A stretch of 60,000 bases of DNA from Tubulanus polymorphus. Taxonomy: Eukaryota; Nemertea; Palaeonemertea; Tubulaniformes; Tubulanidae. Made by a program: the position numbers and the translations under genes. The stretch is taken from the NCBI RefSeq assembly GCF_964204645.1, contig NC_134027.1:15676485-15736484 (forward strand), in the 5' to 3' direction. Positions 18,741 to 28,907 of this stretch are shown piece by piece; position 1 is the stretch's first letter; each line of letters starts with the position of its first letter. Below the pieces are notes generated by a model. The model was not told the origin of the DNA and made no database searches. It worked only from the letters and a program-made list of their open reading frames with translations.

Positions 18741-20619
18741 CTATAGAACTGTGGACGATCCTAACAAGGAGTCCGGCCTGCTATTCTAAACATCAGGGGA
18801 CAAAGATATCTTTCTAAAAATTATATTGCTAAGATATTCCTAGTCTTCATCCTTCAACATGAACTCTAGATTTTGGGCCTGGATATATTTCGGATTCATT
18901 AAATGGTATCATGTGTGTGTAGAACGTTTAGGCGAAGGTATTATCCCCCGGTTTCACGCGTAAAACAAACAGAAAAAATATTTTCGTACATTGTTCATCG
19001 CATTATAGAAATTGAAGTGTTGACAAGTTGTATTAAATCTCTATAGATGAAACACTTTTAAGGAAAACGCATTATGTTTGTAGTTTCTATATATCTACTT
19101 TTGACTGTGCGCCTCGGGCTCAGTCAACTCATTTCCATGATTGAAATATTTGATTAGGCAGTCTTATCAAAAGTGGCGTAAATTCATACAAGCGAATAAT
19201 TTGTTGTTTCCAAAGGTTTTTGTTACCATCTCGTCTACACGGTAATGGCCGAAATTCCCCGGTAAAAATACCCATTAAAGAGCTTATGATTTGCTGCCGC
19301 TGGCATGTTTGCGTTTCTATTGCAAAATTAAGTCCAAAATAACTGGAATCGTTTTAAAAGGATTTCTGTGAAAATTTTCAATTTTTCCCCAAACGTCAAC
19401 AAGTGCCTTTCAAATCAAGATAGATTCCTCATGCGTAAAAACGATTGTAGCAATTTTTCAGTTTTATTTATCTATGGTTTGATACGTCAAGATTTCAGTA
19501 AAAAGGGCAACATCATCGTTTATGTTAGCGAAGCTTGGTATACAAGCAATCTGACAATAACAAGCCACTGAATTTTATCGGGTTAGGCTTTGTATAGCTC
19601 ATTATCTATAGAAAGTCAGTGATTAAGTCCTAAGTAAATATTGCTCAATTAAAGAGAATTCATTAGTCGATGAACAATGTACAAGCGATGACAGGCCTAT
19701 GAGGCACCCGATAATCAAAAATGTATTTCACGGATTTCGCTGTGCGATGCGATAAATTATTGAAACTTTTAATTTCAAATATCTTTGAAATACTATTTGA
19801 AATTTGAAATATTATTTTACCAGTGCGATAACTTTTAGTATTAGTTTAGTATTAATGAAGTATTTCAATCTTTGGATAAACGTCGGAAAATGGCAAGGGG
19901 AAAATTGTCGCTAAATAAATATTAGAATTTGCAAGTTTTGTAATAACTTTGAATTGTTAAATTTTACTGGACATTGGTGTATGCTGAATTCAAGAACAAC
20001 GAAACATATATCTCATACAAACGCTGATTGTCTTTTTCATCTTTCTTCATTTCAATAACAATCAATCGATTTTTAAGTAGATTTAATTACCAGGATAGCG
20101 ACTATATGAGTTTGTGCTTTTAATCAACTAGTTTCCGAATCCGTGGTATGCCAATCAAAAAATAATTTTTAAGTCGAGAAAAAGTAAGATGCATTCTATC
20201 AACTAATTTCATTGTAAAGACTATAACGCATCGTATATGAATCAATACTAAAGCATTCACACCGCAGGCCACTTAATCTTAAGCTTGATTGTGAGAGGTG
20301 TTTAAACATAATGGTCACATGAGTAATTAAATGGTTGTGAAGGAGCGCGACCGTTATATTTCGAAATTGATTGCCGAAATCATAACCGACTCGTCTCCAG
20401 AAACCGAAAACTAGCGAATTGTTCAAATATTTGCGCGCACCACCGCTACTACTACTACTATTGTACTTATGTTCCACCACGGCACCACCGACAACCTCGA
20501 GTGATATGGTTTCTTTATATTTCATTTGTATTTCTACCCTTTGTTGTTTTCTTTCAGACTCAAAGCATTGTAATATTATGTAGGCAGGGAATTACGGAAG
20601 TGAGAAAGGGAATTGGGTA
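18741..20619. other. Non-coding stretch; probable LINE 5' region at its right end
   Basis: No coding signal is convincing. A CTA trinucleotide run sits at about 20448-20463. The last few hundred bases may be the 5' UTR of the LINE whose ORF starts at 20620. Confidence 0.4.
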
Positions 20620-22437
20620 ATGCCAATTAGTTACTTATATCACCGTATTAGGATAGGTTCTTTTTTCTTGAAAACTCCATCTGCACCGCCAGTGGCTAGC
20701 GTAAGACATGCACCTGACAAAAGACTGTACGTGCCTTTAATATTAAAGCTTTTCATGTACTTATCTCTATTTCTATCCGACGGCATACCTATTATACTTG
20801 TCCGGTTAGTATTATTTGTTATGGTAGTCACGTGCTTTATGATTGGGTGTCTGATGGTGTATGCATGGGTAAAATTCTTAGCAGCAAATAGCAAGCATAC
20901 TTTCAATTTACGCAGTATCTACTTAACTATTTTGGCTATTTTTTCAGTGATCCTACTCCTGGGTAGCGGAAACTTAGTTTATATCTATAAAACACGCTAT
21001 TATATTTTACTTCTATGTAATGATGTCGAAGTCAACCCTGGTCCTGAGACAACAACTGATCTTACTATTTTATTTTCAAATATTAGAAGCATCACTGCTG
21101 ACAATGGACTACGTTTCGATTGTCTCAAATCCCGTATCACTGAATCAAAAGCAAAAGTCGTTGCTCTTTGCGAAGTTGGAGATATTTCAACAAGACTTGA
21201 TGACTTCACAATAGAGGGTTTCTCCATAGGGTATTATACGCCAAATAATCGAGGATTAATTTTATATTATCACGACTCGTTAATCTGTAATGTTAGAAAT
21301 GATCTGATTTCTAAGTGTAACCACTCGATATGGTTAAATATTAAAGAAAAGTTTAAAACGATGTTGTTGTGTATCACTTATAGATCCCCCTCACAACCTC
21401 CGAATGAACGGAAGCGATTTTTTGATTCGATGAAAGCTATTATATGTGACGAACAGAAAAAGATAAATCCACTGAATAATTGTATACATATTATAGGCGA
21501 TTTCAATGCAAAAAAATACACTATGGTGCAACAGCGATGTTACAAATACACCTGGCCGCGAACTGTATCAGATCGCCAGGGATCTTTTTTCTCCCAAATA
21601 GTACATTCTCCAACCCGCGTTACAGCTAGCACCAGCAGCTGTATTGATCTACTTTTTACAGATTCTCCGAGTCTCATTAATGAATGCTCAGTGACCATGC
21701 CTATCGGCAATACAGATCGTAGTACTTTTTTGATCAATGCGGCGTTTCAAAACTCGAAACTGCTACTGAGACGGAAAATAGTCTGGAACTATAATGCTTG
21801 CGATATTACTCGCCTCAACGAATCTATTGAACAATTTGATTGGAATCTTATTTTTCAAACTTTGGACACAAACAGTTTGGCTGAGTCATTTACAAATTCG
21901 CTATTTGCTATTTACCCCTCTCATGTACCGCATAGATCAGTGCACATAAAATCTAACGACCAACCGTGGATAAAAGATTATGTCAAACAGGCCATGAACA
22001 CCCGAAATAGGCTATATAGGCGCTTTAAAACTACTGGCTACGCTTCATACTATTACCGATACAAATCCCAAACCAATATTGTAAATTCTCTAATAAACAA
22101 AGCAAAACGCGAACTGGAAAATAATCTTATCAACAAGCTTGAAAACTCGTCAAAAACCAAGTGCGACTATTGGCATTTGCTAAAAACTTTTCTTGGAGAT
22201 AAATTTTCATCTCAGATTCCTAGCATAATTGATCCTGCTACTTCAACCATGTGCGATACTGAAAGCGAAAAGGCAAAAGTGTTTCTCCGAATCATATCTG
22301 ATAAATATCACTCAAACTCTAAAATTGATGCCTTGCCCCCCTTTGCAAATAGAAGCCCGCACGATATATTCATGCCACTTCGCTACCGCTCCGCTCCGCG
22401 ACCAATTGATTTATTTACAATACACAAATTCATATAA
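20620..22437 (+). CDS. LINE ORF: membrane-spanning N-terminus, 2A-like motif and endonuclease; 3' end replaced by Polinton-like insertion
   Basis: 605 codons. Residues about 40-125 hold three hydrophobic segments, followed by DVEVNPGP at 135-142, then an apurinic-type endonuclease (EEP) domain: SNIRSI, the Glu of VALCEVGD, ITYRSPSQPP and IIGDFNAK. A linker leads toward RT (QPWIKDYVKQAM...YYRYKSQTN...KAKRELE). Genuine LINE coding ends at about 22370; the remaining residues are read from the Polinton-like terminus. The RT part resumes at 35457. It belongs to an APE-type LINE clade (CR1/L2-like); the exact clade is not determined. Confidence 0.85.
   Translation: MPISYLYHRIRIGSFFLKTPSAPPVASVRHAPDKRLYVPLILKLFMYLSLFLSDGIPIILVRLVLFVMVVTCFMIGCLMVYAWVKFLAANSKHTFNLRSIYLTILAIFSVILLLGSGNLVYIYKTRYYILLLCNDVEVNPGPETTTDLTILFSNIRSITADNGLRFDCLKSRITESKAKVVALCEVGDISTRLDDFTIEGFSIGYYTPNNRGLILYYHDSLICNVRNDLISKCNHSIWLNIKEKFKTMLLCITYRSPSQPPNERKRFFDSMKAIICDEQKKINPLNNCIHIIGDFNAKKYTMVQQRCYKYTWPRTVSDRQGSFFSQIVHSPTRVTASTSSCIDLLFTDSPSLINECSVTMPIGNTDRSTFLINAAFQNSKLLLRRKIVWNYNACDITRLNESIEQFDWNLIFQTLDTNSLAESFTNSLFAIYPSHVPHRSVHIKSNDQPWIKDYVKQAMNTRNRLYRRFKTTGYASYYYRYKSQTNIVNSLINKAKRELENNLINKLENSSKTKCDYWHLLKTFLGDKFSSQIPSIIDPATSTMCDTESEKAKVFLRIISDKYHSNSKIDALPPFANRSPHDIFMPLRYRSAPRPIDLFTIHKFI
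21022..21045 (+). other. 2A-like ribosome-skipping motif DVEVNPGP
   Basis: Residues 135-142 of the LINE ORF match the 2A core D(V/I)ExNPG|P exactly. Such motifs are known at the N-terminus of ORFs in several APE-type LINEs of invertebrates. Skipping between Gly141 and Pro142 would separate the hydrophobic leader from the endonuclease-RT protein. Confidence 0.8.
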
Positions 22438-22533
22438 TCAAATATATTCAAATGATAATAATTATTCTATTATTCAACTGAAATACACACGGTTATGAAA
22501 ATATATTATAGTTTTTAATTACTTTTAATATAT
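22398..22533 (+). repeat. Left terminal inverted repeat of copy B
   Basis: Begins GCGACCAATTGATTT and runs to CTTTTAATATAT; the reverse complement is at 35111-35246. It is preceded (22375-22397) by a CGCTACCGCTCCGCT-type segment that recurs in direct orientation at the right end. Confidence 0.9.
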
Positions 22534-22639
22534 GTTTTTAATGAACTCGACCATTCAACCTTTAACCCGAAAGCCCATTACCCCTATTACTCTTAAAATA
22601 TTCATATATATGAATAAAATATAGATGAATAACTTCTAA

Positions 22640-22670
22640 AATCAATTTTAATAAAAAATTTAGTATTAAA
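22640..22670 (+). promoter_or_regulatory. Shared upstream block of replication genes (early-type promoter candidate), PolB copy
   Basis: AATTTTAATAAAAAATTTAG followed by TATTAAAATGG at the PolB start. The same block precedes the OB-fold gene of copy B (26702-26731) and of copy C (59544-59575, minus strand), and no other gene in the element. The sharing is seen directly; the promoter function is inferred. Confidence 0.55.
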
Positions 22671-25600
22671 ATGGAAGCAAATAAGTACTACTGTCCAACA
22701 TGTAATATCAATATAGATAAATCCCAAAAAGCAAGACACAATAAAACTAAAACACATTTAAAGAATAAATTGAAACTAGAATATGAAGATGATATATTAG
22801 AAACTAAATTAGAAGAATTAAAGAATGAAAAAGAAACATACAAATGTGATACATGTAATCAATCATTCAGTGATAAAAGATATTATAAAGAACATTTAAA
22901 ATCTATAAGTCATATTAGAAATAAGAATAATGATATTTTAGGTGAAGATTATTTTGATAATGATAACGATAAGAAACAGAAGACAATTAAAAGCATAAAA
23001 AATAAATTAAACAATAAAAGACCATACATGGAAGATGTAAGAAATTATATTAATTCATTAGATAATAAAAAAGATATAGAGATAACCGAAGCATTTAAAA
23101 GTGATATTGGTCCAGCAGCTATCGAGTTTAAATTTCATAAAGGAAAAACATTAGAAGAAAATAAAAAACATTTAGAAAATATGAAAAATATTATAAAAAT
23201 AATTACTGATGTTGAATATCCTAAAATTAGTATATCAGTTAAAGTAAAGTTTATAAAATCTGAAGATAAACCAATATATAATATAAATTCTCATTCACAA
23301 CATATTATATCTAAACAACATATAGATGATAAATTAGATAAATGTTATAATGAAGTAAAAACTAAAATAGAAGAGAAATATTTTGAAAGATCTGGTTTAA
23401 TATTTGATGAGATAATATTTATAACTTTACATGTTTATACAAAATATAATAAGTTAACTAAATCAAAACCAATTGATGAAAATAATTTATCATATTATAA
23501 AGATGATAGTATAAATGGAACAAGTTATATTAAACTACCATTTAAAACTAATGCTGTAATAAATGTACAAAATTTTGATAATAAATGTTTTCTATGGGCT
23601 ATAATAAGTTGTTTACATCCTGCAACTTATAATATTTGTAGATTAACTCATTATAAACCATTTAAAAATAATTATAAGATAGATAAGTATCCTGTTATAA
23701 TTAAAGACATCCCAAAAATAGAAAGAGATAATAATATAAAGATAAATGTGTTTGATTTAATCAAATTACCAAATACAAAAGGTAACAATATAAAACATTA
23801 TACATTAGAACCTTTATATCTATCAAAAGATTATGATTCAAACGATGTTATAGATATACTATATTATGAGAATCATTATATGTGGATTAAACAAATAGAT
23901 TTATTTTTTAAATCAGAAAATGATCACCATAAAATATATCTTTGTAGAAAATGTTTACATAGATTCAGTAATGAAAGTACATTATTAAATCATAAACAAT
24001 TATGTGAAAATCATGATTATTGTAAATTAGTTTTACCAAATGAAAAAGATAAAATATTAGAATTCAAAAAATATGATTACAAAAATAAAGTACCATTTGT
24101 AATATATGGAGATTTTGAATCATTAAATAAAGAACTAACTGATCAAGATAGAAAAGAAATATATTATAAAAGAAAGAAATTAAATTCTAATGAAAATGAT
24201 TTTTCAGATGAACCACCAAAAACAAATACTATTAAAAAGATTCATCAATCAGCTGCAGCTTTCGGGTTATATATTAAATCTGATTATCCAGAACTAATTG
24301 AAAGTGAATATTATAATTATAGAAATGAAAATGTTATCAATCATTTTTGTGACTTATTGATTGAATATGAAATAAGATTTAGTAAATTATTGAATACAAA
24401 TATAGAAATTATAATGACAGAAGAAGATAAAGAAGTATTTGCGTTTGCAGATAAATGTTATTATTGTGAAAAGATATTTAATTATAAAGATAAAAAAGTA
24501 AGAGACCATTATCATTTGAATGGAAAGTTTAGAGGCGCTGCACATGAGAATTGTAACTTACAAGCTAAGAAAATTAACTTTGTACCAGTTATATTTCATA
24601 ATCTATCAGGATATGATGCACATTTATTTATCAAACAGTTATGCTATAAAATAGAAGAAATCAATAATGAAATAGAAATATTAAATTCAAATAGATCAAA
24701 AGATAAAATACCAACTTATAAATTTAGAATGTTAGCTAAAACATCTGAGAATTATATATCATTCCAATTTGGTTGTCTAAGATTTATAGATTCATATAGA
24801 TTTTTAAATAGTTCATTAGATAACTTATCAAAATCATTAGTTGATGATGAATTAAAGATATTAAAAGAATATTACCCAAATAATGATGATTTTAAATTAA
24901 TGAGATATAAAGGAGCAATTCCATATTCTTTCTATAAAAATCATAATGATTTTAAAATAACTGAATTATTGAAAGAACAATTTTATGATGAATTAAAAAA
25001 TGAATATGTTAAAGATGAAGTCTATAATAGAACATTGAATATTTGGAATCATTTCAAAATAGAAAATCATGGGCAATTAGTAGATTTATATTTAAAATCA
25101 GATGTATTATTATTAACCGATATATTCGAAAGGTTTAGAGATGTAAACCTAAAATATTTCAATATTGATCCTTGTCATTGTTATTCATCACCAGGATTAA
25201 CATGGGATTGTGGATTAAAATTTACAGATATAAAAATGGATTTGTTAACAAATATAGATCAATTATTATTATTTGAAAAATCTATAAGAGGAGGTGTTTC
25301 AGGTGTATTAGGTGATAGATATTTCAATGTAAATGATAAACCCGGATATAAGTTATTATATATAGATGCAAATAATTTGTATGGTTGGGCAATGATGGAA
25401 CCACAACCTTATGGAGTATTTGAAATAAGTGAAGTTTTACAGAATGAAAATAATGATAAATTTGATTGGAAGAAAAGAATTCTAGATATTGCAGATGATT
25501 CAGATACTGGTTACTTTTTTGTTGTAGATTTAGAATATCCTGAACATATTAAATTTAAATCTAGAAATCTAGCTTACTGTCCCGAACATAAAACTGTAAC

Positions 25601-26699
25601 TCATGAAGAATTATCAAATTATCAAAAAAGAATTAAACCTGAAAATCATATTCATACAGAAAAGTTAATGGTAACTCAAGAAGATAAATATAATTATGTA
25701 GTACATTATAGAATGTTAAAGTTTTATCTAAATCAAGGAATGATTCTAAAAAAAGTACATAGATATATTTCATTTAACCAATCTAAGTGGTTAGAAAAAT
25801 ATATAGATTTTAACACCAAACAGAGAACTAAAGCTAAAACTGATTTCGAGAAAGATTTCTTCAAGTTAATGAATAATGCATTCTATGGTAAGACTTGTGA
25901 AAATATTAGAAATAGAAATGATATTGAGTTAGTTAGTAATGGTAAAAGAATTAGACATTTACAATCATATCCTAAGTTCATTGGTAACAGAATATTTGAT
26001 GAAAATTTAGCCGCAGTTAAAATGAGAAGAACATCAATGAAATTTAATAAACCAATCTATGTTGGCGCTTCAGTTTTAGAATTATCAAAATTACTAATGT
26101 ATGAATTCTATTATAATGTATTACAACCACTTTTTGGAGAAAAACATATAGAAATATTATATTTTGATACAGATTCTTACATATTAAAGATAAAAACTGA
26201 TAACATAACTGATGATTTAAAAACATTAAAACATCATTTTGATTTTAGTAATTATCCTAAAAATCATGAATTGTTTAGCAATGATAATAAAAAAGTTCCA
26301 GGGAAGTTTAAGGATGAATTAGGTGGTGAAGAAATGATTGAATTCATCGGTATTAGATCTAAAATGTATTCATATAAAACTAAAGAACATGAAGCTAAAA
26401 AGTTAAAAGGAATAACCAAAAGTGTAGTAGAAAAGAATATTCATTTCAAAGATTACATCAATTGTATATTCAATGAAGAAGTTAGAAAACATAAAATGAG
26501 ATGTTTAAGATCTGAAGATCATGAACTGTTTATTGAAGAAATTGAAAAGATAAGTCTAAACCCATTTGATGATAAAAGATATATTTTAGATGATGGAATT
26601 CATACAGTTGCTTATGGTTGTAATTTAGATGAATACTTAAAATTTAAAAGAGAAGAAACAAAAGAGAACGAGATAATGAAAAGAATTCTAACGTGTTAA
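22671..26699 (+). CDS. Protein-primed-type family B DNA polymerase, copy B
   Basis: 1342 aa, intact. Two N-terminal C2H2 fingers (CPTCNINI...H, about residues 8-30; CDTCNQSF...H, about 58-82) and an internal one (CRKCLHRF...H). Exonuclease: Exo I DFE at 481-483, Exo II-type HNLSGYDAHLF, Exo III with D811 (YLKSDVLLL). A CxxC/H zinc-type segment (CYYCEKIF...HENC) lies between Exo I and Exo II. Polymerase: motif A YIDANNLYGWAM (D899), motif B KLMNNAFYGK (about 1065-1074), motif C YFDTDS (D1166, D1168). Motif C is uninterrupted, so this is the intein-free allele of the site occupied in copy A. It would replicate the viral genome, primed by a terminal protein that is not identified here. Confidence 0.95.
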   Translation: MEANKYYCPTCNINIDKSQKARHNKTKTHLKNKLKLEYEDDILETKLEELKNEKETYKCDTCNQSFSDKRYYKEHLKSISHIRNKNNDILGEDYFDNDNDKKQKTIKSIKNKLNNKRPYMEDVRNYINSLDNKKDIEITEAFKSDIGPAAIEFKFHKGKTLEENKKHLENMKNIIKIITDVEYPKISISVKVKFIKSEDKPIYNINSHSQHIISKQHIDDKLDKCYNEVKTKIEEKYFERSGLIFDEIIFITLHVYTKYNKLTKSKPIDENNLSYYKDDSINGTSYIKLPFKTNAVINVQNFDNKCFLWAIISCLHPATYNICRLTHYKPFKNNYKIDKYPVIIKDIPKIERDNNIKINVFDLIKLPNTKGNNIKHYTLEPLYLSKDYDSNDVIDILYYENHYMWIKQIDLFFKSENDHHKIYLCRKCLHRFSNESTLLNHKQLCENHDYCKLVLPNEKDKILEFKKYDYKNKVPFVIYGDFESLNKELTDQDRKEIYYKRKKLNSNENDFSDEPPKTNTIKKIHQSAAAFGLYIKSDYPELIESEYYNYRNENVINHFCDLLIEYEIRFSKLLNTNIEIIMTEEDKEVFAFADKCYYCEKIFNYKDKKVRDHYHLNGKFRGAAHENCNLQAKKINFVPVIFHNLSGYDAHLFIKQLCYKIEEINNEIEILNSNRSKDKIPTYKFRMLAKTSENYISFQFGCLRFIDSYRFLNSSLDNLSKSLVDDELKILKEYYPNNDDFKLMRYKGAIPYSFYKNHNDFKITELLKEQFYDELKNEYVKDEVYNRTLNIWNHFKIENHGQLVDLYLKSDVLLLTDIFERFRDVNLKYFNIDPCHCYSSPGLTWDCGLKFTDIKMDLLTNIDQLLLFEKSIRGGVSGVLGDRYFNVNDKPGYKLLYIDANNLYGWAMMEPQPYGVFEISEVLQNENNDKFDWKKRILDIADDSDTGYFFVVDLEYPEHIKFKSRNLAYCPEHKTVTHEELSNYQKRIKPENHIHTEKLMVTQEDKYNYVVHYRMLKFYLNQGMILKKVHRYISFNQSKWLEKYIDFNTKQRTKAKTDFEKDFFKLMNNAFYGKTCENIRNRNDIELVSNGKRIRHLQSYPKFIGNRIFDENLAAVKMRRTSMKFNKPIYVGASVLELSKLLMYEFYYNVLQPLFGEKHIEILYFDTDSYILKIKTDNITDDLKTLKHHFDFSNYPKNHELFSNDNKKVPGKFKDELGGEEMIEFIGIRSKMYSYKTKEHEAKKLKGITKSVVEKNIHFKDYINCIFNEEVRKHKMRCLRSEDHELFIEEIEKISLNPFDDKRYILDDGIHTVAYGCNLDEYLKFKREETKENEIMKRILTC

Positions 26700-26701
26700 T
26701 C

Positions 26702-26728
26702 AAATTTTAATAAAAATATGTTATTAAA
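26702..26728 (+). promoter_or_regulatory. Shared upstream block of replication genes, OB-fold gene copy
   Basis: AAATTTTAATAAAAATATG then TTATTAAAATGG, nearly the same as the block before PolB. It lies entirely in the 29-nt gap after the PolB stop. Confidence 0.55.
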
Positions 26729-27082
26729 ATGGAGAGTAAACAAGCGCACAGTGAGAACAACAAATCATTTCTAGATAGAATAAAAGATACTACAAATGTA
26801 AAATCTGTAGATTATAAATTCAAAAAGTTAACAGAATTAACAATCCATAAGAAATATCTACTTACAAATATTGATACAGTTACTAATAACTATGGAGATA
26901 AATTAGTTATACACTTAGAATATGAAGGATTAAAAGGAAATACATATAAATTCAGAACATATTTACCGGATAGATTTCATAGATTATCAAGTGAAGATTT
27001 AGAAGAATTATGTTCTGGAGATTTCTATTTCGTATATAAAGGTAAGAATGAAAAAGGTCACCATGAATTAGATTTCGAATGA
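26729..27082 (+). CDS. Putative OB-fold single-strand DNA-binding-like protein
   Basis: 117 aa. After a charged N-terminus, KYLLTNIDTVTNNYGDKLVI, then a strand-rich core with FRTYLPDRFHRLSSEDLEEL and a GxFYFVYKG-type end suggest a small OB-fold. Homologues are at 59191-59544 (copy C) and, more diverged, at 52189-52512. It shares its start signal with PolB, which supports a replication role. The fold assignment is inferred from pattern only. Confidence 0.5.
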   Translation: MESKQAHSENNKSFLDRIKDTTNVKSVDYKFKKLTELTIHKKYLLTNIDTVTNNYGDKLVIHLEYEGLKGNTYKFRTYLPDRFHRLSSEDLEELCSGDFYFVYKGKNEKGHHELDFE

Positions 27083-27099
27083 GAAAATATGTAAAATAA

Positions 27100-27861
27100 A
27101 TGGCAGAATTAAAAGAATACAGAATATTTGTTGATTCTAGAAGGCTTACAAATTATATATCACATAATTTAATAGTTCAATTAGATAGAGAATTTAAGAA
27201 TTGTGTAGATTTGAAATTAGTTAATATAAGTTTATGTAATTGTTTTTACAATATATCGAATAAAACTATTGAACATAGAGCTTTTTTAATTTTTAATAAA
27301 AATAAAAATGAATGGGTCTATATATATTTAAAACCGGGGTTATATAATTTAGATACATTAGCACAAGAAATTAATAGAAAAGCCTGGCAAAAATTAGGTA
27401 GTAGTTCTGGGTTTAGTATTAGATTTTTAAAAAGTGAGAGTTCTGATAGAATAAAGATAAGGTTGTCTAATAGTGAAAAACATAAATTTATGGTAAAAAA
27501 ACCTATAGCTAAACTGTTAGGAATTCTTCCAGATAGATCTTTTACAAATATTGACGCTACTACACCAAACTTAATACCTTACACACATTTTAATATTTAT
27601 TGCAATTTAATCGATCCTACAAAAACATTCGAAGCAACTAAAGATATAACTTGTAATTCTGGTTTACTAAACATTTTACCATTGAAGAATGTTAAAGAAT
27701 TTGGAACGCAAATAAATTATAATTTAACAGAATGTGATTTCAAACCATGCATTCCTCGTTTTAATAATTTTAGATTAGAAATTAGAAATCATAATGGATA
27801 CTTAATTGATTTAAATAATTTCCCTGTAATTTATGAATTAGTTATAAGATGTAAAGAGTAA
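27100..27861 (+). CDS. Minor-capsid (penton-like) protein, copy B
   Basis: 253 aa, intact, beta-rich. Pattern: N-terminal strand-rich part (NISLCNCFYNISN), GLYNLDTLAQEIN helix, KPIAKLLGI, a conserved HFNIYCNLID segment and a C-terminal YLIDLNNFPVIYELVIR. This arrangement resembles the minor capsid protein of Polinton-like elements, which forms the vertex. Copies are at 158-908 and 58415-59173. Not known directly: no structure-level proof from sequence alone. Confidence 0.55.
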   Translation: MAELKEYRIFVDSRRLTNYISHNLIVQLDREFKNCVDLKLVNISLCNCFYNISNKTIEHRAFLIFNKNKNEWVYIYLKPGLYNLDTLAQEINRKAWQKLGSSSGFSIRFLKSESSDRIKIRLSNSEKHKFMVKKPIAKLLGILPDRSFTNIDATTPNLIPYTHFNIYCNLIDPTKTFEATKDITCNSGLLNILPLKNVKEFGTQINYNLTECDFKPCIPRFNNFRLEIRNHNGYLIDLNNFPVIYELVIRCKE

Positions 27862-27862
27862 T

Positions 27863-27880
27863 TTTTTCATTATATAAATG
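27863..27880 (+). promoter_or_regulatory. Late-type start signal: T-run plus TATATAAATG (one of a family)
   Basis: TTTTTTCATTATATAAATG. Comparable signals precede the genes at 28220 (TTTTTTTGATAAATAAATG), 28466 (TTTTTTTGCTAAATAGATG), 28908 (TTTTTTTTCTAAATAAATG), 30727 (TTTTTTTATTATGTAAATG), 32259 (TTTTTTTGTTAAATAAATG) and 49037, and copy C repeats them on the minus strand. The TAAATG core recalls poxvirus late promoters; function is inferred. Confidence 0.6.
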
Positions 27881-28219
27881 AATATAACTGTTGGACCGAG
27901 TATATGTTTTGGGTTTGATTTTAAACATGGTAAAGAAATGAGAATTAAACTAAATGATGTAATTACTGATATAAAAAGTAAATCATTTAACAATGCATCA
28001 ATGATTGATAAAGAAAATTATAATATAGAAAAAGTAATTGATTTTATTAAATCACCTTTAGAATATTATGAATTAAATGAAGATGGAATTATTGATGATA
28101 TTAAAAACATATTAACCAAAATATATGATAATCATAAAACTAGTAATGAAATAAATGTTGAAATAATCATCACTAAGATAACTAAATATTTTGATGATAG
28201 TAATTTTTTTGATAAATAA
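27878..28219 (+). CDS. Uncharacterised 113-aa protein
   Basis: Starts MNITVGPSICFGFDFKHGKE, otherwise an acidic, helical protein without a domain I recognise. Homologues follow the minor-capsid-like gene in copy A (1-141) and copy C (58062-58398). Its stop codon lies inside the start signal of the next gene (GATAAATAAATG), with zero spacing. Confidence 0.7.
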   Translation: MNITVGPSICFGFDFKHGKEMRIKLNDVITDIKSKSFNNASMIDKENYNIEKVIDFIKSPLEYYELNEDGIIDDIKNILTKIYDNHKTSNEINVEIIITKITKYFDDSNFFDK

Positions 28220-28441
28220 ATGAGTGATAATAAGTGGATAATAACTGGATTATATAATGGAGCATTACTATCAGTTGGAACTGTTGGTTATTCAATGGTA
28301 TTAAAAAAAGTATTCAAAATGGGAAGTATTAATGTTGATAGATTTGATATAAATGATATTTTAAAATTAACATTAGCAGTTACTTTATCTAATTTAACAA
28401 TTGATTATTTGGAAAAACAAAAATATATTCCTCCCATATAA
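28220..28441 (+). CDS. Small membrane protein, 73 aa
   Basis: Two moderately hydrophobic stretches (TGLYNGALLSVGTVGYSMVL and ILKLTLAVTLSNLTIDYL) separated by a basic turn suggest a two-span membrane protein. An open homologue is kept in copy C (57824-58042), among decayed neighbours. Role unknown; probably a virion membrane or capsid-associated component. Confidence 0.7.
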   Translation: MSDNKWIITGLYNGALLSVGTVGYSMVLKKVFKMGSINVDRFDINDILKLTLAVTLSNLTIDYLEKQKYIPPI

Positions 28442-28465
28442 ATGCATAATTTTTTTGCTAAATAG

Positions 28466-28888
28466 ATGGCTTCTGCAATTATAACTATTATAGGATCGGC
28501 AATTGTTAACGCTTTAGCATTTACTGGTGGTGGTTATTTATTTAAACATATTGATAAAAATAGTTCATTAGGAGAACAAAGAAGGCATAACTTAGCGTTA
28601 GAGAAATATAATAAAGCTGCAGAAGAATATAGAGAAAAGAGACAAAACTATATGGATTACATCAATAAAGAATTATATGATCAGAAGATTTCACATAGAG
28701 ATTTTCAATCAGTTGATGATGCAATGAGTTTACATAACGCGGTAACCAATAAAGAAAAATTACATCTATACAAACCTAAATTATCAGATTATTATACCCC
28801 AAGTAATGAACAGAAGAAATATGAAATAATTTGGATTTTAGGTGGAACAGTTATTGTTATATTTGTAGCATATAAATTTACTAATTAG
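28466..28888 (+). CDS. Membrane protein with N- and C-terminal anchors, 140 aa
   Basis: An N-terminal hydrophobic segment (IITIIGSAIVNALAFTGGGY), a central charged coiled coil (QRRHNLALEKYNKAAEEY), and a C-terminal anchor (IIWILGGTVIVIFVAYKF). The same architecture recurs in copy C (57370-57799, decayed). This type of protein is common in Polinton-like elements; its exact role is not known to me. Confidence 0.7.
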   Translation: MASAIITIIGSAIVNALAFTGGGYLFKHIDKNSSLGEQRRHNLALEKYNKAAEEYREKRQNYMDYINKELYDQKISHRDFQSVDDAMSLHNAVTNKEKLHLYKPKLSDYYTPSNEQKKYEIIWILGGTVIVIFVAYKFTN

Positions 28889-28907
28889 TAATTTTTTTTC
28901 TAAATAA

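Noticed and set aside
22375-22397. Reading the GC-rich segment outside the left TIR as a target-site duplication
   Set aside because: At about 23-24 nt it is far longer than the 6 bp expected for Polintons, and at the right end it is embedded in a palindrome with a second left end, so a terminal junction is a better explanation.
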